This document shows, in pieces, positions 44,601-51,782 of a stretch of DNA of 64,000 bases; position 1 is the first letter of the stretch, and the number at the start of each line of letters is the position of its first letter. This DNA comes from an uncultured Synechococcus sp. (GTDB taxonomy: Bacteria > Cyanobacteriota > Cyanobacteriia > Phormidesmidales > Phormidesmidaceae). The DNA lies in NCBI GenBank assembly GCA_937911865.1, contig CALDSK010000325.1:62001-126000 (forward strand), given 5' to 3'. The notes under the pieces were generated by a model, which searched no databases, had not been told where the DNA came from, and was given only the letters and a program-made list of their open reading frames with translations. A program made the translations under genes and the position numbers.

Positions 44601-46910
44601 CAAGACCAGCAGCAGCCGGGCCTCATTGAGGTGTTGCAAGCTGAGCGCAATCGCCGTCAGCTGGCGGAAGATCAGCTTCAGAAGGCACTGGCAGCTCAGT
44701 CGGATACGCTGATGCAGGCAACGCTTGCTCGGCACCAGGCAAATGTTTCTGAGATCAAAGCCACGATTTCGGTGGCCAGATCGCTCTATTTATCGGGCGA
44801 CGGTATTGACGCTTTAGCCAAAGGGCTACGGGCGGCGCGGCAGGTTAGCAGCGTGGACGATGCGTTCTTAAAGCTACAGGTGGCGCTTTGTTTGGCGACA
44901 TCTCTGCGAGATATTCATGAGAGAAATGAGCTGGTTGGTCATCGCAACTGGGTGCTGGCGGTTGACTGTCGGCCACAGCTGGATGCGCCAGAGCGAATTG
45001 TGTCGGCCAGTGAAGACGATACGCTAAAGCTGTGGAATGGCAAGGGCGAGCTGGTGCGATCGCTCACCGGACATCAGGCCAGCGTGATAGACGTCTGCTT
45101 TAGCCCAGACGGTGAGTATCTGGCCAGTGCTAGCCTGGACCATACCATTCGGCTATGGCGAGCTAACGGTGATTTTATCCGGCAAATTGCTTTTGAGTCC
45201 GCTAGCGTAACCAGCCTGAGCTTTAGCCCTAGCGAACCGCTATTAGCGGCAACCTACAGCGATACGACGGTGCGGCTATGGGATTTGGCGGGACAGAGGG
45301 TGCGATCGCTAGAAGGCCACGAAGACTGGGTGCGTGCCGTTGCCTTTAGCCCAGACGGTCAGCGCTTGGTGACAGGCGGTGAAGATAATACCGTGCGGCT
45401 GTGGAGCGTAGGCGGTGAACTGCTAGATACGCTGCACGGCCATCGAGGCTGGGTGCGCAGCGTAGACTTTAGCCCAGATGGTCAACTAATTGTGTCCGCT
45501 GGGGATGCGAACGAAATTCGCGTTTGGAGCGTGGACGGCTACAAGCTGATTACTTTTTATGGGCATGAAGACTGGGTGCGTGCTGTTGCCTTTAGCCCCA
45601 ACGGCCGGTTGGTTGCTTCGGCTAGTGACGACCAAACCATTCGTATATGGACGTTGGACGGTACGGCTATACATACGTTCAACCACCGCAGCAGTGTGCA
45701 TAGCGTAGCCTGGAGCGCCGACGGCAACTCTGTTGTTTCTGGTGGCGATGATGACCAGGTGCATATTTGGCGATTGCAGGGGCCTACCGTGCCGATTTGC
45801 CAGGGACATGAAGGCATTGTGTGGAGTGCTCGTTGGCGTCCGGCTGTTAGAGAGATAGCCCTAGAAAGCAGTTCTTCAGAGATGCCTTTAGATCATTCAC
45901 CAGATCATCCACCAGATAATTCGCTTGAAGCGCAGACGGCTATTCTCTCAGCGGGCGGTGACGGTGCGATTAAGCTGTGGTCTGAATCGGGATTGCTGCT
46001 GCGCTCAGTAGAGGGTCACAGGCGCGGGGTTCACTGCGCCGACTGGCGACCAGACGGTGAGTTTTTTGCCTCGGCCAGTGCCGATTATTCGGTCAAAATT
46101 TGGCGAGCCGATGGCGCACTGGTAAAAACGTTAGCAGGGCACGGCGACGCGGTTTGGCAGGTTCGCTACAGTCCTACTGGGGAAACGCTGGCATCGGTGA
46201 GTAGCGATCGCACGGTTCGCCTGTGGTCTCATGAAGGAGAGCTGCTGAAAACCTGGAGCGACCATACTGATACGGTCTGGCACATTAGCTTTAGCCCAGA
46301 CGGTGAGTATCTGGTGTCTGCCAGTGAAGACAATACCCTGCGACTGTGGCACTGCGAGCAAGATTTAATGCAGACAATAGACGGTCCTGCAGGCGGTCAG
46401 TCTGGCAGTATTTGGTGTGCGGCGTTTGATCCGTATGGCCGGCTGGTGGCGGCAGGCGGTGCAGATGGTGCCATTCGTTTGTGGACGGTGATTGACCCAC
46501 CCACTGAGCCGATGCGCTTAGCCCCCGATCCGATTTTGCTACGTGGACACCGAGACTGGGTGCGCAGCGTATGCTTTAGCCCGAATGGTCAGTTTTTGGC
46601 TTCCTCAAGTGATGACGGTACGGTGCGACTGTGGTCGGTATCTGCGGATATTTTGAACGATGTCGATCAAGATGACGGTGGTATGGCGCAACTATTGCCA
46701 CCGTTGCTCAGCCATGAGGGTGTGGTTTGGGATGTGGCCTTTGACCCGTCAGGAGAGCGATTAATTTCTGCGGGCGCAGACGGTACGGCGAGAGTGTGGG
46801 ATTTGCGTTTAGATGCGCTGATGGCGCAAGGGTGTGAGTGGCTGCAAGACTGGTTGATTGCACGGCCTGAGATGCGATCGCAGCTCTGCGGCGACTTTTC
46901 AGAAGATTGA
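41646..46910 (+). CDS. Giant TPR / STAND-NTPase / WD40 protein
   Basis: 1754 residues. About 1-75 and 140-230: alpha/beta domain resembling an inactive P-loop/STAND-type domain, with VILWVNDVVLQQL, interrupted by a low-complexity Ala/Ser/Pro/Glu stretch at 75-140. About 265-570: TPR-like helical repeats (RSLHQQGELIRARGYYEKSL). About 615-1010: nSTAND1 NTPase with GQSGVGKSS near residue 640 and Walker B QVILIFDQFEDFF near 745. About 1010-1060: coiled coil. About 1095-1735: fourteen WD40 repeats, enough for two seven-bladed propellers; repeat 8 carries a 30-residue insertion. STAND proteins of this design detect a ligand through the propeller and oligomerise. Several repeats are nearly identical in DNA (TTTAGCCCAGACGGT), implying recent duplication. 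Confidence 0.9.
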   Translation: MTIVSEQYLDIVTYNKNALNNLRRAVVLGQGQFSLILARVNYQRLQRVLMVELGVNLHLDKVEISPDATSLRSVMEAAEAFSQAAKSASESATESASKSAVDPFAEPPAELPAELPAEPPVELPNGPSVSSSAEQPRALMLTGLERVSAAEIDGLPSQLEKLLKAANLSRDELPKRFSYPVILWVNDVVLQQLNRYAPDLKSFAATPIRFEYPAAALIERLRSQAADTFTQILDVNKGIVLNNCLPLSASITEPLAARELNFAISQLEHLPAAQSDLVTNSLLADLLFLQGRSLHQQGELIRARGYYEKSLVHWQLEAADIPAGATKEGTLRKAHVLQSRDKQAVLKFHLGLWWRSQATQEKDSTPAYQQARAYFEGCLTIFRQQNRSDRIARFVLALADVLQKLEDWPALEQVAKESIRLHHHDLARLARDYSYLAEVALARYQEDAQSEYLSQAQGFAQQALETSDRVLQSYAQDVDGITSASSKIALRYHRGCYFYLLAIAYQLQHQSLTAIEHLERALQNIDPHYDLSLYRRILARLWQLYFDHKHYAEAFEVKLEQRRIETLFGLRAFIGASQIQPFTPRLPYSSSNAAVQSARGSVVSTASVISTAIEASGRTEDIESLVSRLSQPRYTLVVMHGQSGVGKSSILRAGLVPRLRRLISEGRTALPVLVSSYSDWIKQVYSAINSQSEGLLDPAIDLAVDPAVELVPDSQSADSNQLSATLLLDTLQQLTNQKYQQVILIFDQFEDFFYQHPTFVHRRGLYSFLRDCLDLPYVKIVLSLREDFLHYLLEWDRNANLSIINNDILSKDIRYYLGNFTPKAAEALINQLTQLAGFELEPALVTALVDELAAETGEVRPIELQVVGAQLQREEITTLSAYRLLGRSPKSQLLKNFLNSVVRDCGPENNLVARSILYLLSEGENRPLKSLSELQEPLLLANIESAPQQLSLVLDILIGSGLVFEVPEVSGVRYQLVHEYLASLVQDQQQPGLIEVLQAERNRRQLAEDQLQKALAAQSDTLMQATLARHQANVSEIKATISVARSLYLSGDGIDALAKGLRAARQVSSVDDAFLKLQVALCLATSLRDIHERNELVGHRNWVLAVDCRPQLDAPERIVSASEDDTLKLWNGKGELVRSLTGHQASVIDVCFSPDGEYLASASLDHTIRLWRANGDFIRQIAFESASVTSLSFSPSEPLLAATYSDTTVRLWDLAGQRVRSLEGHEDWVRAVAFSPDGQRLVTGGEDNTVRLWSVGGELLDTLHGHRGWVRSVDFSPDGQLIVSAGDANEIRVWSVDGYKLITFYGHEDWVRAVAFSPNGRLVASASDDQTIRIWTLDGTAIHTFNHRSSVHSVAWSADGNSVVSGGDDDQVHIWRLQGPTVPICQGHEGIVWSARWRPAVREIALESSSSEMPLDHSPDHPPDNSLEAQTAILSAGGDGAIKLWSESGLLLRSVEGHRRGVHCADWRPDGEFFASASADYSVKIWRADGALVKTLAGHGDAVWQVRYSPTGETLASVSSDRTVRLWSHEGELLKTWSDHTDTVWHISFSPDGEYLVSASEDNTLRLWHCEQDLMQTIDGPAGGQSGSIWCAAFDPYGRLVAAGGADGAIRLWTVIDPPTEPMRLAPDPILLRGHRDWVRSVCFSPNGQFLASSSDDGTVRLWSVSADILNDVDQDDGGMAQLLPPLLSHEGVVWDVAFDPSGERLISAGADGTARVWDLRLDALMAQGCEWLQDWLIARPEMRSQLCGDFSED

Positions 46911-47038
46911 TTCTTTCAGAAGATTAGTTCTACAGTCTCTGATCGGTTAGTGACCATTCTGTTATTGGCAGGTGCGTTCTGTTAAGCGTCCCCTTACAGA
47001 TAGTTCTAGTCAGATAGTTCTAATCAGATAATTCCAAT
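46898..47038 (+). repeat. Two tandem-repeat arrays after the WD40 gene
   Basis: A 17-bp pair (TTCAGAAGAT core, 46898-46914 and 46915-46931) spans the stop codon of the WD40 gene. A separate 3 x 14 bp array (CAGATAGTTCTAAT type) lies at 46997-47038. Nothing else recognisable occurs up to the next repeat at 47102. Confidence 0.8.
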
Positions 47039-47101
47039 AGAAATTGATATTGCCGCCTGTCGTCGGGAATATTGATTCTGAATGCTGAAGATTATTGCTG
47101 A

Positions 47102-47211
47102 GATATAGCAGATGCCCTAATGCATTAGGACACTTGCTCAGAAGCTTTACTTACCTTCTGTAGGTTGAAGCGTTGCGTAAGTGTCTCAAGCAACGCTTCA
47201 AAAGCTATATG
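47102..47211 (+). repeat. Intergenic two-hairpin element, copy C
   Basis: GATATAGC start and GCTATATG end. Hairpin 1 (AGATGCCCT-aatgcatt-AGGACACTT) has two mispairs, so this copy is decaying; the right part AAGTGTCTCAAGCAACGCTTC is kept. About 160 bp lie between it and the first AIM24 gene. Confidence 0.75.
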
Positions 47212-47369
47212 AGCCAAGAAAGCCGATAAACGCAGCAATACGCTTGTAACAAAATATTTCGCTATACGTTCAACAGTAGTGATTGGCCAGAAAAGCGACT
47301 GTATTCATAACAGCTCGCCGACAAGTCCCGTTAAAACTATGCCTCATTTTTTAGATAGGAGAATGCGCG

Positions 47370-48029
47370 ATGAAATATGACATTCGCTACAAGCCAGCGT
47401 TTGCCACGATATTTCTGACTTTGCAGCCAGGAGAACAAATCTTTGCTGAAGCGGGCGCAATGGCCAGCATGTCCGGAAAAGTTGCGATGGACACAGGCTT
47501 TTTTGGTGGCCTGATTCCGGGACTGCTGAAAGCCTTTTTGGGCGGCGAATCTTTGTTTTTGAACGAGTTTACCAATAAGACTCAAAGCCCTCAAGAGATT
47601 GTTTTGACTCAGTCGAGTATGGGCGATATTGTTCAAACTCAGCTCAATGGTGGGTCGCTGTGTTTGCAGCCTGGCGCTTATATTGCGCATACCAAAGGAA
47701 TCAAAGTAGATTTGCAGTGGGCTGGTTTTGCTAGCTGGTTTTCTGGAGAGGGATTGTTCAAGCTGAAGCTTAGCGGCAATGGCATGATCTTTTTTGGGGC
47801 CTACGGGGGGCTTTCCGAAAAGAATGTGACCGATAGCTTTGTGGTAGATAGCGGTCATTTGGTGGCCTATGAGCCGGGTATCAAATTAAACGTAGGGCTT
47901 TCGGGCAGCATGATGGGCTCGTTGACTTCTGGCGAAGGCTTTGTGAATAAGCTAGAAGGCAGTGGCAAAATTTATCTTCAATCGCGCAGTATGGGCGGCT
48001 TGGTTAAGTTCTTGAAGCCGAAGCTCTAG
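47370..48029 (+). CDS. AIM24/TIGR00266-family protein, first of three
   Basis: 219 residues. Beta-rich fold with the family pattern: LQPGEQIFAEAGAMASMSG near the N-terminus, GGESLFLNEFTN, LTQSSMGDIVQTQL, FSGEGLFKLKLSGNG and VVDSGHLVAYEPGI. AIM24 in yeast is a mitochondrial inner-membrane organising protein; bacterial function is unknown. Ribosome-binding sequence AGGAGA before ATG 47370. Followed by two paralogues and an M48 protease at gaps of 48, 60 and 40 bp, so a single operon is likely. Confidence 0.87.
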   Translation: MKYDIRYKPAFATIFLTLQPGEQIFAEAGAMASMSGKVAMDTGFFGGLIPGLLKAFLGGESLFLNEFTNKTQSPQEIVLTQSSMGDIVQTQLNGGSLCLQPGAYIAHTKGIKVDLQWAGFASWFSGEGLFKLKLSGNGMIFFGAYGGLSEKNVTDSFVVDSGHLVAYEPGIKLNVGLSGSMMGSLTSGEGFVNKLEGSGKIYLQSRSMGGLVKFLKPKL

Positions 48030-48077
48030 CTCTCCCTAAGTGCTGTAATTTCTATCCTGTAATCTTTAATAAAAACT

Positions 48078-48755
48078 ATGAAACTCGAACTGTTACATCA
48101 GCCAGATAGTGCAGTCGCAAAAGTCCTGCTAGATCCGCAAGAAGAGATCTTAGCGGAAGCTGGTGCGATGGTTGCTATGAGTAGCAGCATCGACGTGAGC
48201 ACTACCCTGCGTAAAGGTAAAGGCGGCGGTGTGTTGGGCGGACTTAAGCGCATGGTGGCCGGAGAGTCTTTGTTCATTAGCGTCTTTCGATCGGGCGGTA
48301 GTGCGGCTGAGTTGTATTTGTCACCAACGCTCATGGGTGACATTTTGCCCTACACGCTATCGGGTACCGAGCTGGTTATTCAGTCAACTAGCTATCTGGC
48401 CAGTACGCCCGGCGTGCAGATAGATCTGGGGTTTACCGGCTTTAAGAGCCTCTTTTCGGGAGAGTCTTTATTTTGGTTGACAGCTAACGGCAGCGGCCTA
48501 GCGCTACTCAATGCGTTTGGTAGCGTTTACGAAATAGATGTAGATGGCGAATACGTAGTGGATACGGGTCATATTGTTGCCTTTGAGCGCACGCTAGATT
48601 ACAGCATCTCTAAAGCGAACAAAAGCTGGGCAGGTGCTTTTTTCAGTGGAGAAGGCTTTGTCTGTCATTTCAAGGGTAAGGGAAAAGTCTTTTGTCAAAC
48701 GCATAACCCAGGCTCCTTTGGTCGGATGGTGGGTGGAAAGTTGCCACCTCGTTAA
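48078..48755 (+). CDS. AIM24/TIGR00266-family protein, second of three
   Basis: 225 residues with the same pattern (LDPQEEILAEAGAMVAMSS, VAGESLFISVFRSG, LFSGESLFWLTANGSG, VVDTGHIVAFERTLDYS). It keeps the repeated Gly-Glu-Ser/Gly-Leu-Phe turns. Clear divergence from the first copy at the N-terminus (SSSIDVSTTLRKGKGGGVLGGLKRM) indicates an old, not recent, duplication. Confidence 0.87.
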   Translation: MKLELLHQPDSAVAKVLLDPQEEILAEAGAMVAMSSSIDVSTTLRKGKGGGVLGGLKRMVAGESLFISVFRSGGSAAELYLSPTLMGDILPYTLSGTELVIQSTSYLASTPGVQIDLGFTGFKSLFSGESLFWLTANGSGLALLNAFGSVYEIDVDGEYVVDTGHIVAFERTLDYSISKANKSWAGAFFSGEGFVCHFKGKGKVFCQTHNPGSFGRMVGGKLPPR

Positions 48756-48815
48756 GAAACTGTGGTCAATAATTTCAAATTAACTAAGGTCTCAAATTAA
48801 GAGGAGAAGACGCTT

Positions 48816-49514
48816 GTGAGTAGTGCGATCGCATACAAAATTGAACATAGCCCGGCCTACGCATCCCTAAAGCTAAACCTAAAGCCCGAGCAGTCCGTTA
48901 CCGTTGAAGCAGGGGCAATGGCCGCGATGGATAGCTGCATCGACATGAAATCGAAAGTGAAAGGCGGCCTGGGTAAAGGCATTGGCCGTATGTTTGGCGG
49001 CGAGTCATTGTTTACCAGTGAGTTTACAGCCAAGGGCCAGTCAGGTTATCTGTACGTATCACCGGGTGTGCCTGGAGACATCAAACACTACGCGCTCGAC
49101 GGTAGTCGTAGCTTGATGGTGCAATCTTCTGGTTTTGTTGCCGCTGCGCCTGGCGTCATGATAGACAGCAAGTTTCAGGGCTTTAAGGGCTTCTTTAGCG
49201 GCGAGTCTCTTTTTCTGCTAAAAGTAACTGGCGAAGGAGACTTTTGGTTTAGCTCTTTTGGAGCCATTATTGAAATTCCGGTAGACGGCAGCTACGTGGT
49301 TGATACGGGCTACATTGTCGCGTTTGAAGATACGCTGAACTACAAGGTAGAAGTACTCAACGGTCTCTCTTTCAAGAATCTGAAGACCAGTATTTTTGGT
49401 GGAGAAGGCTTAGTCACTCACTTTAGCGGCAGTGGTAAGCTGTGGATTCAAACCCGCAACGTCGCCTCTTTTGTTCGCTTTATTCATCCGTTCCGTCCGG
49501 TGAAAAGTAATTAA
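48816..49514 (+). CDS. AIM24/TIGR00266-family protein, third of three
   Basis: 232 residues, GTG start at 48816 behind GAGGAGA. Pattern: LKPEQSVTVEAGAMAAMDS, MFGGESLFTSEFTAKGQSG, FFSGESLFLLKVTGEGDFW, VVDTGYIVAFEDTLNYKVE, GEGLVTHFSGSG. Length and motif spacing match the second copy. Confidence 0.87.
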   Translation: MSSAIAYKIEHSPAYASLKLNLKPEQSVTVEAGAMAAMDSCIDMKSKVKGGLGKGIGRMFGGESLFTSEFTAKGQSGYLYVSPGVPGDIKHYALDGSRSLMVQSSGFVAAAPGVMIDSKFQGFKGFFSGESLFLLKVTGEGDFWFSSFGAIIEIPVDGSYVVDTGYIVAFEDTLNYKVEVLNGLSFKNLKTSIFGGEGLVTHFSGSGKLWIQTRNVASFVRFIHPFRPVKSN

Positions 49515-49554
49515 TACTCTAGAACTAAGCCCGTAGAACCGAATCCTTTAAAAA

Positions 49555-50436
49555 ATGCCCATCGAACTTCCCCCTGGCAGTGCGGCCTACAGCGAAGACA
49601 CGCCGCCTGCAAATAACCGTCAGCTGTTTTCACTACTACTGCTGTTTTTGCTGGGCGTTGGACTTGCGGTAGGCATCGCCCTCTGGCTGGCTGGGGCGGT
49701 GGTTTGGCTGATTCCACCTGAAGTAGAGCAGCAGCTGGGCAGAGCAATTGTGCCCGTGTTTGAAGCGCAAGCGCAGCCTTCGGACACGCAAGATACGTTG
49801 AACGTGTTACTCGATAGATTAGAAGCTCACCTGCCAGACGATCAGCGGCTAGGTTCTAACGGTCAGGCTCGTGATTATCAGGTGCTGTATGTGCCTGAGG
49901 AGACAGTAAACGCGTTGGCTATTCCAGGCGATCGCGTCATCATTTATAAAGGCTTGCTTGCAAATGCCGAATCTGAAAATGAGCTAATGATGGTGTTGGG
50001 GCACGAACTAGGTCACTTTGCCAATCGCGATCACCTGCGGGGACTTAGCCGCTCAATTATGCTGCGACTATCGCTCTCTGCTGTTTTTGGTGATTTGGGT
50101 TCTCTAGGCTCGATTGCGACTAACAGTATTGCCTCTTTATCCAACGCGCAGTTTTCTCAAAGTCAAGAAACTCAGGCGGATGAGGTTGGGCTGACGCTGC
50201 TAGAAGCAGAATACGACCATGCTGCTGGGGCGACTGACTTTTTCAGCCGAATGGCACAAGAGAGTGAGCGCATTCCTAGTATAGATATTCTGGCGAGTCA
50301 CCCGCCTTCTGAGGCACGTGTGCGTGAGATAGAAGAAATGATAGAAGCGCGAGGTTACAGCGTTGAAGAGAAGACGCCGCTTGAGCCTTCGCTGATAAAA
50401 GAAAGCGATCTTCTAGAAGAAGCAACAGAAACATAA
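49555..50436 (+). CDS. M48-family metallopeptidase
   Basis: 293 residues. N-terminal membrane segment at about residues 22-50 (LFSLLLLFLLGVGLAVGIALWL), then a protease domain with the zinc motif HELGH near residue 150 (VLGHELGHFANRDH) and the third-ligand region ETQADEVGLTLLEA. An acidic C-terminus follows (EEKTPLEPSLIKES). M48 enzymes of this type work at the membrane. It follows the AIM24 genes by 40 bp. Confidence 0.88.
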   Translation: MPIELPPGSAAYSEDTPPANNRQLFSLLLLFLLGVGLAVGIALWLAGAVVWLIPPEVEQQLGRAIVPVFEAQAQPSDTQDTLNVLLDRLEAHLPDDQRLGSNGQARDYQVLYVPEETVNALAIPGDRVIIYKGLLANAESENELMMVLGHELGHFANRDHLRGLSRSIMLRLSLSAVFGDLGSLGSIATNSIASLSNAQFSQSQETQADEVGLTLLEAEYDHAAGATDFFSRMAQESERIPSIDILASHPPSEARVREIEEMIEARGYSVEEKTPLEPSLIKESDLLEEATET

Positions 50437-50475
50437 GTCAAGACTTGGCGTTACTACAGCTCATTCAAAAAAAAC

Positions 50476-50511
50476 GAATGACGTATGAACAGACTTGTTC
50501 ATACGTCATTC
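50476..50511. terminator. Terminator between M48 and DUF4336 genes
   Basis: Perfect 16-bp stem GAATGACGTATGAACA / TGTTCATACGTCATTC with a four-base loop. Eight A just to its left give a T run on the minus strand, so it ends the leftward DUF4336 transcript; it may stop the rightward one too. Confidence 0.85.
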
Positions 50512-50524
50512 TCATATGGACCTT

Positions 50525-51223
50525 CTAGCGAAAAAAACTGCTGTAATCCTTTTCTAGCTTACGCTTGGCATCTTCTTCTACAATGCTGCCGTGGGCCATC
50601 ACAACCCGTTCAAAATCCCAGGACAATATCTTTTCAACCGTCTCTTTCACACTTTGCTTGTCCGTAGTTGCAATCCGTTCAAAGACTGACGGTGCCAGCT
50701 TTTGATAGTCGCCTGTAACCCTGGTCAGCAGTTTTGTGACAAACGGAAAGCTGTTATCAAAATGAAAAGCTGTATCGGTCAAAATCAGCGTACGACTAGC
50801 CGCATGAAAAAAGACCCATTCATTCAGTGCATCGAAACCACCAGGACTTAGGGTTTTAAAGTCTTCAAAGTACAGCCCTTCTAGATCGTTCCATAGGGGA
50901 CTGCTATTAGCTTGAATGACTTTATCAATCGGCAAATTAGGCTTTTTCTCTTGCAATCCAGGTGCGGCCCAAAAAGTGGCTGTTGGATAAGCATACTTAA
51001 AATCTGCCGCATAAAGGTAATGATACAAGTTGGGTGAAATGATATGCTCAACGGTTCCGATACGGGCCAGCTGCTGCTTCAACTCGCTGTTCAATGCAAT
51101 CGGCGAAATAACGGCTAAGGCCTGACTGCTCAAGCGGACAACCGTCATTCTAGTACCAACCTCTAGCCCGAGATACTTCAGCGGCTGTTCTGCTACCCAA
51201 AGGTTGTGATCGAGCGCTCTCAT
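50525..51223 (-). CDS. DUF4336 protein, metallo-beta-lactamase-like
   Basis: 232 residues. Opens HNLWVAEQPLKYLGLEVGTRMTVVRLSSQALAVISPI, a pattern typical of DUF4336; ISPNLYHYLYAADFKYAYPTATFWAAPG and TLILTDTAFHFDN continue the MBL-like fold, but the classical HxHxDH zinc motif is not visible. Possibly a lipase/hydrolase relative with lost metal site. 8 bp after the MmcQ gene on the same strand. Confidence 0.8.
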   Translation of the reverse strand: MRALDHNLWVAEQPLKYLGLEVGTRMTVVRLSSQALAVISPIALNSELKQQLARIGTVEHIISPNLYHYLYAADFKYAYPTATFWAAPGLQEKKPNLPIDKVIQANSSPLWNDLEGLYFEDFKTLSPGGFDALNEWVFFHAASRTLILTDTAFHFDNSFPFVTKLLTRVTGDYQKLAPSVFERIATTDKQSVKETVEKILSWDFERVVMAHGSIVEEDAKRKLEKDYSSFFR

Positions 51224-51231
51224 GAGGGTTG

Positions 51232-51597
51232 TTACGTTGAAAGGCGTTCCGCTAGCTTAGCTTGATTTGCCTTCGTTAGCTTACTAACCACCAGCTCATA
51301 AGACTTATTTGCCAGGTCAATCAGCATATCGTCAGGGATTTCGTCGGTCAGCGAGACGGTAATCCAGTGCTTTTTGTTCATGTGGTAGCCGGGTGCGATC
51401 GCCTCAAACTGCTCTGCTAAAATCTCACCATCTAACGGAACACACTTGAGCGTAACAACCGGCGTTCCTGCCTTGACAGAAACATAGGCAAACATCTTTC
51501 CCATCACCTTAAAAACCAGCGGCTCGGGCCCAAAGGGATAGCAGCGTTCAGCGCCATTTAAATCTGAAAGGTACTTCTCAATCTTCTCCTGTTCCAC
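51232..51597 (-). CDS. MmcQ/YjbR-family protein
   Basis: 121 residues with the compact family pattern: MEQEKIEKYLSDLNGA, CYPFGPEPLVFKVMGKMFAYVS, LKCVPLDGEILAEQFEAIAPGYHMNKKHWITVSL and the closing helix SYELVVSKLTKANQAKL. Small DNA-binding-like fold, role unknown. Co-directional and adjacent to the DUF4336 gene. Confidence 0.85.
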   Translation of the reverse strand: MEQEKIEKYLSDLNGAERCYPFGPEPLVFKVMGKMFAYVSVKAGTPVVTLKCVPLDGEILAEQFEAIAPGYHMNKKHWITVSLTDEIPDDMLIDLANKSYELVVSKLTKANQAKLAERLST

Positions 51598-51614
51598 CTT
51601 CAGTACCTCTCAAA

Positions 51615-51642
51615 TATAAGTATTTTCGTATAAGTATTTTCG
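51615..51642. repeat. Tandem repeat 2 x 14 bp
   Basis: TATAAGTATTTTCG twice without mismatch, 17 bp upstream of the MmcQ ATG. Another 14-bp pair (GATCAGTATGA core) lies at 51739-51766. Confidence 0.75.
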
Positions 51643-51664
51643 TAACTACTCAGACTCTATTCTC

Positions 51665-51712
51665 AGATTGTCGCGAGTCAGTTACGACAGTAGCTGACTC
51701 GCGACAATCTGC
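51665..51712. terminator. Long perfect hairpin downstream of the nickel/cobalt exporter
   Basis: 18-bp perfect arms CAGATTGTCGCGAGTCAG / CTGACTCGCGACAATCTG, extendable by four more pairs with one G.T into a four-base loop. There is no T run on either side, so a terminator is only the most likely reading; it sits after the leftward exporter gene and before the MmcQ promoter. Confidence 0.55.
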
Positions 51713-51782
51713 TTGCATGATGGGATTGAGCTGCTTGATTGATCAGTATGACCGATCAGTATGATTTGGAGATCGCTATTTT

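Noticed and set aside
45000..46830. Regular DNA repeats suggesting a CRISPR array
   Set aside because: Spacing is about 123 bp and in frame; the translation gives WD40 blades.
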